From an uncultured Bacteroidia bacterium (lineage in GTDB: Bacteria > Bacteroidota > Bacteroidia > Bacteroidales > UBA932), in NCBI GenBank assembly GCA_902767465.1, contig CACXHM010000123.1, forward strand, positions 1 to 15,374: a stretch of DNA of 15,374 nucleotides, written 5' to 3'. The notes below the pieces were generated by a model. The model searched no databases, was not told where the DNA came from, and saw nothing but the letters and a program-made list of their open reading frames with translations. This document shows, piece after piece, positions 7,263-14,309 of the stretch (within the stretch, counting starts at the first letter, position 1; every line of letters begins with the position of its first letter). The position numbers and the translations under genes were made by a program.

Positions 7263-8036
7263 ATGGAATTCATCGACACACATGCGCACCCAAGCGACGA
7301 AGCTTTCTGCAGTATCGAAGAACAGGACCTGTATGTTGAAAGGGCTGTTGCAGCCGGTGTCGGTAAAATACTGCTTGCAGACATCGACAGCCATGAGAGA
7401 GATTGTATGTATGCCGCTGTTGCGCGTCACCCCGGTGTTCTCTTTCCTATGCTCGGACTATACCCGGGTTCGGTCGATAAGAATTGGAGAAATGAGATAG
7501 ATGCCATGGAGGCATGGCTGGACAGGGGTCCGGTAGCAATAGGAGAGATTGGTCTGGATTATCACTACGGCAGGGAATTCCGTGAGGAGCAGAAAGAAGC
7601 GCTGCATGTCCAGTTTGAAATGGCTGCGAGTCTGGACCTTCCTGTAAACATTCACCTGCGCGATGCAACCGACGATTTTTTCAAGGTAATGGATGAATGT
7701 GTGCATTTGCACCTGAGAGGGAATCTTCATGCCTTCAGCGGCAGCATAGAAACTTTCAGGCGCATCCGCCGCTACGGCGACTGGTCGGTAGGGATAGGAG
7801 GGGTGGTTACTTTCAAAAATGCTTCCCTTCCTTATACCATAAAAGATATACCGCTCGAATGCATACTGCTGGAAACGGATGCTCCTTATCTCGCTCCCTC
7901 TCCCCTTCGCGGCACCCGAAACGAGAGTGCCAACATCCCTTTGATTGCTGCAAAGATAGCGGAAATCAAGGGCGTTGACATCGCCGAAGTCGCGACTGTT
8001 ACAACATCAAATGCAAAAAGATTGTTCCGGATATGA
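7263..8036 (+). CDS. tatD: TatD family metal-dependent hydrolase/DNase
   Basis: TIM-barrel amidohydrolase-fold enzyme of the TatD family, cytoplasmic, with metal-dependent DNase activity in characterised members. It has 257 residues, the usual length. Expected metal ligands are present: H7 and H9 in DTHAHP, E95 in GEIGLDYH, H131 in NIHLRD, H156 in HAFSG, and D206 in LLETDAPYLAP. The closing NAKRLFRI motif is also present. Its stop overlaps the ansA start as ATGA (8033-8036), so the two are translationally coupled. Its position between dprA and ansA resembles the order seen in other Bacteroidales, as I recall it. The physiological substrate is not known from sequence. Confidence 0.95.
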   Translation: MEFIDTHAHPSDEAFCSIEEQDLYVERAVAAGVGKILLADIDSHERDCMYAAVARHPGVLFPMLGLYPGSVDKNWRNEIDAMEAWLDRGPVAIGEIGLDYHYGREFREEQKEALHVQFEMAASLDLPVNIHLRDATDDFFKVMDECVHLHLRGNLHAFSGSIETFRRIRRYGDWSVGIGGVVTFKNASLPYTIKDIPLECILLETDAPYLAPSPLRGTRNESANIPLIAAKIAEIKGVDIAEVATVTTSNAKRLFRI

Positions 8037-9064
8037 CGAAAGAACCCAAATCCGCCGTCCTGTTGATTTACACGGGCGGCACAATAGGAATGAAGGACAG
8101 CGGCAACGGCCTGGTTCCCTTCAATTTCGACGGCATCCTTGAAGAAGTCCCCGAATTGCGCAAGCTTGCTTTCAAAACGGATTCCGTCACTTTCGATCCA
8201 CTGATAGACTCCTCTGACGTGGAGCCTTCGATGTGGGTTAAGCTTGCAGAAATCATCCGTGACAATTACGACTCCTACGACGGATTTGTCGTGCTCCACG
8301 GAACAGACACGATGGCATACTCCGCTTCAGCACTGAGTTTCATGCTCGAAGGGCTTTCCAAACCCGTCATCTTTACCGGAAGCCAACTTCCAGTCGGAAG
8401 CCTCCGGACCGACGGAAGGGAGAATCTCGTGTCGGCAATAGAAGTGGCAGCCGCACGCGAAGAAAACGGAACGGCTTCGGTGCCCGAAGTTGCAATATGG
8501 TTCGATTCAAAGCTCATGCGGGGCAACAGGACGACAAAAGTCAATGCGACCGCGTTCAACGCTTTCCGTTCCCCAAATCTTCCGCCACTTGCCGAAGCCG
8601 GCATCAACATCCGCTACAATCGGGGGATCATCCTGCATCCCGGATCCGGCGGGCTGCGCCTCCATACCAGGCTGGATACCCGCGTCGCTATCCTCAAGAT
8701 ACATCCGGGTATTACCGAGCAGGTGGCCCGCAACGTTTTGCTGGGAGACGGCATCCGGGCAGTCATCCTTGAGACTTACGGTTCCGGGAATGCAATATCG
8801 AAGCCATGGTTTACCAACATCGTACGCGAAAGTGCGAAACGGGGCAAAATACTGCTTAATGTCACCCAGTGTCTCGCCGGTGATGTGGACATGAATCTGT
8901 ATGCTACCGGGAAAGCTCTCAAAGATGCCGGAGCCGTATCCGGAGGCGATATCACCACAGAAGGAGCTCTTGCCAAATTATTCGTACTTATGGGCGAACA
9001 TGCTGACAATGAGAAAGTAAAGCATCTTCTTGCCGAAAACATGAGAGGTGAAATAACAAAATAA
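8033..9064 (+). CDS. ansA: type I (cytoplasmic) L-asparaginase
   Basis: Hydrolyses L-asparagine to aspartate and ammonia. It has 343 residues and no signal peptide, which fits the cytoplasmic AnsA type rather than periplasmic AnsB. Active-site motifs: YTGGTIGM (13-20, catalytic Thr17), HGTDTMAYSA (89-98, T91-D92), and Lys160 in SKLMRGNR. These align with T14, T91-D92 and K163 of E. coli AnsI. ETYGSGNA further on is also typical. The start is coupled to tatD through a 4-base overlap. A 101-base AT-rich gap follows before exbB, with no terminator seen. The gene shares no clear pathway with its neighbours except asparagine use, as asnS lies 2.5 kb downstream. Confidence 0.95.
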   Translation: MTKEPKSAVLLIYTGGTIGMKDSGNGLVPFNFDGILEEVPELRKLAFKTDSVTFDPLIDSSDVEPSMWVKLAEIIRDNYDSYDGFVVLHGTDTMAYSASALSFMLEGLSKPVIFTGSQLPVGSLRTDGRENLVSAIEVAAAREENGTASVPEVAIWFDSKLMRGNRTTKVNATAFNAFRSPNLPPLAEAGINIRYNRGIILHPGSGGLRLHTRLDTRVAILKIHPGITEQVARNVLLGDGIRAVILETYGSGNAISKPWFTNIVRESAKRGKILLNVTQCLAGDVDMNLYATGKALKDAGAVSGGDITTEGALAKLFVLMGEHADNEKVKHLLAENMRGEITK

Positions 9065-9067
9065 GTA

Positions 9068-9098
9068 TTGGCGAATGAAATATTTTTGCTAAATTGCG
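9068..9098 (+). promoter_or_regulatory. promoter for the exb operon
   Basis: TTG (9068-9070) is followed 19 bases later by TAAATTG (9090-9096), within TTGCTAAATTGCG (9086-9098). This resembles the TTG / TAnnTTTG promoter of Bacteroidetes, one T short in the -7 box. Transcription would start near 9103, leaving an AT-rich leader of about 62 bases. An overlapping alternative -7 box is TATTTTTG at 9081-9088. Confidence 0.5.
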
Positions 9099-9120
9099 TT
9101 GATTTTATGCATACTGGATT

Positions 9121-9134
9121 AATTAACAATTAAC
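9121..9134 (+). repeat. short tandem repeat in the exbB leader
   Basis: AATTAAC occurs twice in tandem (9121-9127, 9128-9134), followed by AATAATT. It lies in a very A/T-rich stretch about 30 bases ahead of the exbB ATG. Confidence 0.6.
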
Positions 9135-9165
9135 AATAATTATCAATCAATTCTCAAAAACTGTT

Positions 9166-9963
9166 ATGAAAAAGTTTTTCATGATTCTTGCAGCAGCAGC
9201 CCTCATGGCCTTCACTGCAAACGTCGCATCCGCACAGGACGCCGAGGCTTCCGAGCCCGCAGCACAGGAAGAGGTTGCACAGGCCCCTGCCAATGACCTG
9301 GCATCCCTTACGGCAGCTGCCCCCGAGGTACCCCTGACCCAGGCTCTCAAGACAAAATTCATCGAAGGTGGTGCCGGCTTCATGTCGCTGATCATCATCT
9401 GCCTTGTTATCGGTCTTGCTCTCTCCATTGAGCGCATCCTTTATCTGTCTTTCTCCAAGACCAACACCAAAAAGCTCATCGCAGGTGTAGAGAAAGCCCT
9501 TGAAGAAGGCGGTATCGAGAAAGCAAAGGAGCTTTGCCGCAACACCCGCGGTCCTGTCGCAAGTATCTACTATCAGGGACTGCTTCACTATGATCAGGGC
9601 ATCGACGCAGTCGAGAAAAACATCGTATCCTATGGTTCCGTTCAGAACAGCGAACTGGAGAGCGGACTGAGCTGGATCAGCCTCTTCATAGCCATCGCCC
9701 CTTCACTCGGATTCCTCGGAACCGTTATCGGTATGATCCAGGCATTCGACGCCATCCAGGCAGCCGGAGACATTTCACCTAACGTTGTGGCTGGAGGTAT
9801 GAAGGTCGCCCTTATCACCACCGTTGCCGGACTTATCGTAGCTATGATTCTTCAGGTGTTCTACAACTACATCCTCGCCAAGATCGAGAGCATTACCATC
9901 GATATGGAAGACAGTTCCATCAGTCTCATCGATGTGCTCACCAAATACGGCAAGAAGAACTAA
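9166..9963 (+). CDS. exbB: ExbB/TolQ/MotA-family proton channel subunit
   Basis: Inner-membrane subunit of a proton-driven motor that powers TonB-type transport. It has 265 residues. Residues 1-23 form a signal peptide (predicted cut ASA|QD), then an Ala/Glu/Pro-rich periplasmic stretch (24-60). TM1 lies at about 71-92, a cytoplasmic domain at about 95-165, TM2 at about 168-191 with APSLGFLGTVIGM, and TM3 at about 208-235. The MotA/TolQ/ExbB domain spans about 110-250. TM2 Thr186 and TM3 Thr218/219 keep the polar channel positions. The glutamate found in TM3 of E. coli ExbB (Glu176) aligns with Val214 here. It is the first gene of a four-gene set with a 20-base gap to the next. ExbB rather than TolQ is preferred because of the paired ExbD genes and the nearby TonB-like gene. 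Confidence 0.9.
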   Translation: MKKFFMILAAAALMAFTANVASAQDAEASEPAAQEEVAQAPANDLASLTAAAPEVPLTQALKTKFIEGGAGFMSLIIICLVIGLALSIERILYLSFSKTNTKKLIAGVEKALEEGGIEKAKELCRNTRGPVASIYYQGLLHYDQGIDAVEKNIVSYGSVQNSELESGLSWISLFIAIAPSLGFLGTVIGMIQAFDAIQAAGDISPNVVAGGMKVALITTVAGLIVAMILQVFYNYILAKIESITIDMEDSSISLIDVLTKYGKKN

Positions 9964-9983
9964 TCATCAGCAAACTTTCGATA

Positions 9984-10418
9984 ATGAAAAACTATAACAA
10001 AATATTCAAATGGACGATGGTCCTTCTGATCGTTGTCAGTGTAGTCCTCCTTTTCGTGGGCTTCGCTGGTGGATGGAAGGAAAGCAACGTTGACACCCTT
10101 CTGGGCTGGACTTACGCCATGGTGGCGCTGGCCCTCGCAGCGGTAGTCATCGTCGGCCTGGTCATCGGCGCCATGAACGAGCCCAAGAGCCTGGTCAAAC
10201 TGGGCATCGGACTTGTCTGCGTGGCTGTCGTATGCTTCCTGGCATACCTTATCGCTCCAGGAGCTCCGGCAGTGAACCTCACTACCGAACAGCCCAGTGC
10301 GGCCAGCCTCAAACTGACCGACACCATTCTCTACCTGACCTATTTCGCCGGTATCCTTGCCATTCTGGCAATCGTAGCCGGAGAAATCCGTCTTGCTATC
10401 ACCAACAAAAAAGGTTAA
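9984..10418 (+). CDS. four-helix membrane protein of unknown function in the exb operon
   Basis: A 144-residue integral membrane protein with four predicted helices at about 10-29, 38-63, 70-91 and 113-135. The loops are short except the third (92-112, AP-rich with a Thr/Ser segment). The C-terminus is a short basic tail (NKKG). There is no enzyme or transport motif I recognise. It lies 20 bases after exbB and 6 bases before the first exbD, so it must be co-expressed with them. A role in assembling or regulating the ExbBD channel is an inference from context only. Similar small membrane proteins sit at this place in other Bacteroidetes exb operons, to my recollection; I cannot check this here. 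Confidence 0.85.
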   Translation: MKNYNKIFKWTMVLLIVVSVVLLFVGFAGGWKESNVDTLLGWTYAMVALALAAVVIVGLVIGAMNEPKSLVKLGIGLVCVAVVCFLAYLIAPGAPAVNLTTEQPSAASLKLTDTILYLTYFAGILAILAIVAGEIRLAITNKKG

Positions 10419-10424
10419 ACGGCT

Positions 10425-11006
10425 ATGGCAAAGAAAACACCCGCGATCAATTCGAGTTCTACGGCCGACATCGCTTTCCTCCTGCTCTGCTACTTCCTCA
10501 TGACAACAACCATGGGAAGCCAGACTGGTCTGAGCCGTCGTCTGCCTCCTATGCCCGACCCCAACCAGAAGGTAGAGGACCAGAAGGTTAATCGCCGCAA
10601 CATCATCATTGTGAAGATTAACTCCGCCGACAGAATATTGGCCGGAAGTGAGCCCATAGACGTTAGCCAGCTTAAAGACAAGATCAAGATATTCCTTACC
10701 AACCCTACCGACGATCCCACCCTTCCGGTTATGGAACCTACTGAGATCGAGAACCTCGGCACCCGTAACGTATCCAAGGGAGTTATTTCCCTGCAGAACG
10801 ACCGCGGCACGAGCTATCAGGCCTACATCGCAGTTCAGAACGAACTCGTAAAGGCCGTGAATGAGCTCCGCGACGAGGCGGCAATGAGGGAATTCGGAAA
10901 GAAATACCTTGCTCTCGACGAAGATAAGCAAAAAGCCATCAAGGATCTCGTTCCCCAGCAGATCTCCGAGGCTGAGCCCAAGGATGTAGGTAAAAGAAGA
11001 AGATAG
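10425..11006 (+). CDS. exbD: ExbD/TolR-family biopolymer transport protein, long form
   Basis: Single-pass inner-membrane partner of ExbB. The short cytoplasmic N-terminus (AKKTPAINSSSTADI) leads into a TM helix at about 14-32 that carries the proton-conducting Asp15, equivalent to Asp25 of E. coli ExbD. At 193 residues it is longer than E. coli ExbD (141). The periplasmic part has a PPMPDPNQK linker after the membrane, an inserted loop (about 90-125, rich in Pro, Asp, Thr) in the middle of the ExbD fold, and a charged, mostly helical tail (about 145-193) ending in RRR. Six bases separate it from the upstream membrane protein; its TAG stop overlaps the ribosome site of the second exbD. Confidence 0.9.
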   Translation: MAKKTPAINSSSTADIAFLLLCYFLMTTTMGSQTGLSRRLPPMPDPNQKVEDQKVNRRNIIIVKINSADRILAGSEPIDVSQLKDKIKIFLTNPTDDPTLPVMEPTEIENLGTRNVSKGVISLQNDRGTSYQAYIAVQNELVKAVNELRDEAAMREFGKKYLALDEDKQKAIKDLVPQQISEAEPKDVGKRRR

Positions 11007-11010
11007 GAGG
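11005..11010 (+). promoter_or_regulatory. strong Shine-Dalgarno for the second exbD
   Basis: AGGAGG ends 8 bases before ATG 11019 and overlaps the stop of the first exbD. The other genes in the window lack a comparable site, as is usual for Bacteroidetes. Confidence 0.75.
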
Positions 11011-11018
11011 ATATAACT

Positions 11019-11483
11019 ATGTCAATGTTTAAGAAAGAGGGCAAGAAAGAAATGCCCGCGATCTCTTCCGGATCGCTTTCCGATATTGTTTTCATGCTCC
11101 TGTTCTTCTTTATGGTGACAACCCAGATGAGGGAAACCGAAAACAAGGTTGTCGTCAAGATTCCCCAGGCTTCAGAATCGGTTAAACTGGAACGCAAGGA
11201 CCTCTCCTCTTATATTAATATCGGTACTCCTATCCGCAGCCTTCAGGCCCAGTATGGTACCGATGCTCGTATCCAGCTCAACGACTCTTTCAAGACCGTG
11301 GATGATATCCGCGACTTCGTTGCAGCAGAACGTGATTCCAAGAGTGAAGCCGACCGTTCTTTCATGACCATCTGCATAAGGGCGGATCAGGATGTACGTA
11401 TGGGTATCATTACCGACGTGAAGCAGGAGCTGCGACGCTGCTCTGCTCTTAAGATAATGTACTCTGCAAGAAAGGGCGAGTAA
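11019..11483 (+). CDS. exbD: ExbD/TolR-family biopolymer transport protein, short form
   Basis: Second ExbD of the cassette, 154 residues, with standard length. The N-terminus MSMFKKEGKKEMPAISSGSL is cytoplasmic. One TM helix at about 21-38 contains the conserved Asp22 (SDIVFMLLFFFMV), followed by a periplasmic ExbD fold with VVVKIPQA (44-51), a central region around ARIQLNDSFKTVDDIRDFV, and the C-terminal IRADQDVRMGIITDVKQEL block, which is the most typical ExbD signature. It differs clearly from the first ExbD, so this is an old duplication rather than a recent copy. ExbD works as a dimer, so two genes could make a heterodimer. A clear terminator follows within 20 bases. Confidence 0.92.
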   Translation: MSMFKKEGKKEMPAISSGSLSDIVFMLLFFFMVTTQMRETENKVVVKIPQASESVKLERKDLSSYINIGTPIRSLQAQYGTDARIQLNDSFKTVDDIRDFVAAERDSKSEADRSFMTICIRADQDVRMGIITDVKQELRRCSALKIMYSARKGE

Positions 11484-11502
11484 ATCAGCCCCGTTACCAT
11501 GG

Positions 11503-11532
11503 AGCAGCCCCCGGAAATGAGGGCTGCTTTTT
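11503..11532 (+). terminator. Rho-independent terminator after the exb cassette
   Basis: An 8-bp stem AGCAGCCC (11503-11510) with GGGCTGCT (11521-11528), a 10-base loop, and a run of five Ts (11528-11532). It ends 17 bases before the asnS ATG. Confidence 0.88.
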
Positions 11533-11549
11533 AAAATACTCAAACCAAG

Positions 11550-12959
11550 ATGTCCATGCAAATCGTAAGGAGCAAGGTAAAGGACCTGCTCGCAAAGGCA
11601 CCCGGAGAGCTTGTTCTCGCAAAAGGATGGGTGCGTACAAAAAGAGGAAATAAAGAGATTGCGTTCATAGCACTGAATGACGGCTCAACCATCAACAACA
11701 TTCAGATAGTGGTTGACAAGGCCGCAATCGACCCTGCGTTGCTTGCCAAAGTCAGCACAGGTGCCTGTATAGGTGTAAAAGGAACCCTGGTTGAATCTAT
11801 AGGAAGCGGTCAGGCCGTAGAAATACGCGCCGAACAGCTCGAAGTGTACGGCGAATGCGATCCGGTACGTTATCCTCTTCAGAAGAAGGATACCAGTTTT
11901 GAGTATCTGCGCACCGTTGCACACATGCGTCCCCGCACCAACACTTTCGGGGCTATTTTAAGACTTCGAAGCCAGATGGCGTTCGCAATCCATGAGTACT
12001 TCCACTCAAAGGGCTTTGTCTATCTGCACACCCCGCTCATCACCGCATCAGATGCAGAAGGTGCCGGAAACATGTTCCAGGTCACTACCCTCGACCTGAA
12101 TGCGCCCCTTCCCCGCGATAAGAAGGGAGGTATTGATTATTCAAAAGACTTCTTCGGACGCCGGACATCCCTTACCGTGAGCGGACAGCTTGAAGGTGAA
12201 CTTGGAGCCACCACACTGGGCGAAATCTATACCTTCGGTCCCACCTTCCGCGCAGAAAACTCCAATACCCCGAGACATCTCGCGGAATTCTGGATGATAG
12301 AGCCGGAAATGGCTTTTTATGACATAAAGGACAACATGGCCCTTGCCGAAGACTTCATCAAGAGCCTGGTCCGTTATGCCCTCGACAACTGCTACGACGA
12401 CCTCAAGTTCCTCAATGACCGCTATGACGAAGGGCTTATCGAGCGTCTGAAGAGCGTGGTTGACACAGAATTCAAGGTACTCACCTATACAGAAGGAATC
12501 GAAATCCTGGAGAAAGCAGTAGCTGACGGCCACAAGTTCGAATACCCTGTAAGCTGGGGCGTCGATCTCCAGAGCGAGCATGAACGCTACCTGGTGGAAA
12601 GCCACTTCGGACGCCCGGTCATCCTTACCGATTACCCGAAAGATATCAAGGCTTTCTATATGAAGCAGAATGAAGATGGACGTACCGTCCGCGCGATGGA
12701 CGTTCTCTTCCCGAAAATCGGAGAGATTATCGGCGGCAGCGAGCGCGAAGCAAGTTTCGAGAAACTCAACGCACGCATCGACGAACTCGGAATGAGCCAC
12801 CGTACTCTGGAGTGGTATCTGGATACGCGCCGCTTCGGCAGCTGTCCTCACAGCGGATTCGGCCTCGGCTTCGAAAGGTTGCTTTTGTTCGTTACCGGCA
12901 TGCAGAACATCCGCGACGTCATTCCGTTCCCCAGAACTCCAAAAAATGCTGAATTCTAA
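11550..12959 (+). CDS. asnS: asparaginyl-tRNA synthetase
   Basis: Class IIb aminoacyl-tRNA synthetase that charges tRNA-Asn with asparagine in the cytoplasm. It has 469 residues, the usual length. The N-terminal OB-fold anticodon domain covers about 20-105 (VLAKGWVRTKRGNKEIAFI). Catalytic motif 2 is at about 228-252, with FRAENSNTPRHLAEFW (Arg234, Glu236). Motif 3 GLGFERLL begins at 438, and the tail is IPFPRTPKNAEF. The HLAEFWMIEPEMAF sequence separates it from AspRS. Two candidate starts, ATG 11550 and ATG 11556, differ by two residues. It sits right after the exb terminator with no room for an ordinary promoter, and 6 bases ahead of udk. Confidence 0.97.
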   Translation: MSMQIVRSKVKDLLAKAPGELVLAKGWVRTKRGNKEIAFIALNDGSTINNIQIVVDKAAIDPALLAKVSTGACIGVKGTLVESIGSGQAVEIRAEQLEVYGECDPVRYPLQKKDTSFEYLRTVAHMRPRTNTFGAILRLRSQMAFAIHEYFHSKGFVYLHTPLITASDAEGAGNMFQVTTLDLNAPLPRDKKGGIDYSKDFFGRRTSLTVSGQLEGELGATTLGEIYTFGPTFRAENSNTPRHLAEFWMIEPEMAFYDIKDNMALAEDFIKSLVRYALDNCYDDLKFLNDRYDEGLIERLKSVVDTEFKVLTYTEGIEILEKAVADGHKFEYPVSWGVDLQSEHERYLVESHFGRPVILTDYPKDIKAFYMKQNEDGRTVRAMDVLFPKIGEIIGGSEREASFEKLNARIDELGMSHRTLEWYLDTRRFGSCPHSGFGLGFERLLLFVTGMQNIRDVIPFPRTPKNAEF

Positions 12960-12965
12960 ACTGCC

Positions 12966-13589
12966 ATGCTAGTAATAGGAATAGCCGGCGGATCAGGATC
13001 CGGCAAAACTACGGTTGTCAAGGCCATCAAGGACAGGCTCAAGGAAGATGTGGTAGTCATCCCCCAGGATGCATACTACAAAGATTCAAGCAACCTGACC
13101 GACGAGCAGAAACGCAACCAGAACTTCGACCATCCCGATGCCATAGACTGGGATCTTCTCTGCAAGCAATTGGGAGAACTTAAGGAAGGCAAGACCATAC
13201 ACCAGCCTGTGTACTCCTACATAAGCTGCTCCAGATCCAAAACAGAAACCGTTACGGTTGAACCGGCGGATGTGATCATCATAGAGGGCATCCTTATCTT
13301 TACCTGCAAGAAACTCCGCGAGCAGATGGACATCAAGCTTTTCGTTGACGCAGATGACGATGACCGTCTGATGAGGGTAATGGCAAGGGACATACGCGAA
13401 CGCGGCAAGAACGTTGAGTGGGTGATAGAAAGGTACAGCAGGACGGTGAAACCGATGTACCTGCAATTCATAGAACCCAGCAAGCGCTATGCCGATATCA
13501 TCATTCCCCAGGGAGGGCACAACAAGGTGGCTATCAACATGATAATCAACACAGTGGAAAAGGCGCTCCGAAAAGACAAGAAGCAATAA
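12966..13589 (+). CDS. udk: uridine kinase
   Basis: Phosphorylates uridine and cytidine to UMP and CMP in pyrimidine salvage, cytoplasmic. It has 207 residues, standard for Udk. The P-loop GGSGSGKT is at 8-15. Other family blocks are PQDAYYKD near 36-43, FDHPDAIDWDLL near 57-68, the VDADDDDRLMRVMARDIRERG block near 127-148, and the IIPQGG block near the end. It lies 6 bases after asnS, and its TAA stop is immediately followed by the ATG of the TonB-like gene with no gap (TAAATG), which points to coupled translation. Confidence 0.96.
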   Translation: MLVIGIAGGSGSGKTTVVKAIKDRLKEDVVVIPQDAYYKDSSNLTDEQKRNQNFDHPDAIDWDLLCKQLGELKEGKTIHQPVYSYISCSRSKTETVTVEPADVIIIEGILIFTCKKLREQMDIKLFVDADDDDRLMRVMARDIRERGKNVEWVIERYSRTVKPMYLQFIEPSKRYADIIIPQGGHNKVAINMIINTVEKALRKDKKQ

Positions 13590-14297
13590 ATGCATTTATC
13601 CAAAGACGACAGGGCAGGTATTTACATCACCGTAATCGTACACCTTATTGTACTGATTGTGCTGATGGGGGTACAGCTTGGTGCGTCTTTGAAAAAAGAG
13701 ACATCCTTCGTGCTCGATTTCACCAAGGCCGAGCAGATGGAAAAACTGCAGAAGGAACTTGACCTCAAGCAGGCGATCAACGAACGCCTGAACGAGATGC
13801 TTGCAGGAGGATATGAGCCCGTCCGCAATATTGCCGTTGACCGGTCTGTGCTGAAAGACGACCGGCATTCCGCCGAAGACGCACAAAAGCTTTACGAAGA
13901 CGCGGCGAAACTGCGTGAAGACCTAAGCAGGCCTGCAGAGATTCCTGAAGACAATGATATCGTGGCAGCCCCGGTCCCTTCTCACAAAAAGGAGCAGAAA
14001 GAAGAAGTCCGATACAGCGGCCCCTCGGTTCTTTCCTGGGAACTGGAAGGCCGGAAAGCGAGCCGCCTCCCCATACCTGCATACAGATGTATAGGAGCAG
14101 GAGAAGTCAGGGTGAATATCACCGTTGACAAACAGGGGAATGTTACCGGAGCGAAAGTGGACGAAGGTTCTTCCTCTCCCGACGGATGTCTGCGTTCTTT
14201 TGCCGTACGGGCCGCAAGGATGTCCAAATTCTCGGCAAGCACTACAGCTCCCGACAGACAGGGAGGATATATCATTTACCAATTTGTAGCACAATAA
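13590..14297 (+). CDS. TonB-like energy transducer, Bacteroidetes type
   Basis: Probable inner-membrane-anchored, periplasm-spanning protein that passes energy to outer-membrane receptors. It has 235 residues. One N-terminal TM helix (about 11-31, IYITVIVHLIVLIVLMGV) is followed by a charged helical or coiled-coil region (about 43-115) and a Pro/Lys/Glu-containing linker (115-145). The C-terminal TonB-like domain (about 160-235) contains GAGEVRVNITVDKQGNVTGAKV, an AVRAARMSKF helix and the closing GGYIIYQF strand. The usual long Pro-Lys spacer of TonB is absent; the rod-like helical part may replace it. Cys167 and Cys200 flank the first strands of the domain. The genes before it are housekeeping, but the exb cassette ends only 2.1 kb upstream, so it is a natural partner. 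It could alternatively be a TonB-domain protein with another role. Confidence 0.78.
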   Translation: MHLSKDDRAGIYITVIVHLIVLIVLMGVQLGASLKKETSFVLDFTKAEQMEKLQKELDLKQAINERLNEMLAGGYEPVRNIAVDRSVLKDDRHSAEDAQKLYEDAAKLREDLSRPAEIPEDNDIVAAPVPSHKKEQKEEVRYSGPSVLSWELEGRKASRLPIPAYRCIGAGEVRVNITVDKQGNVTGAKVDEGSSSPDGCLRSFAVRAARMSKFSASTTAPDRQGGYIIYQFVAQ

Positions 14298-14309
14298 CAC
14301 TGAAACCAT

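Noticed and set aside
9960..10931. 323-codon minus-strand open frame opposite the 4-TM and first exbD genes
   Set aside because: Low-quality His/Asp-rich translation with no family match; the plus-strand genes have membrane helices and ExbD motifs and tight operon spacing.
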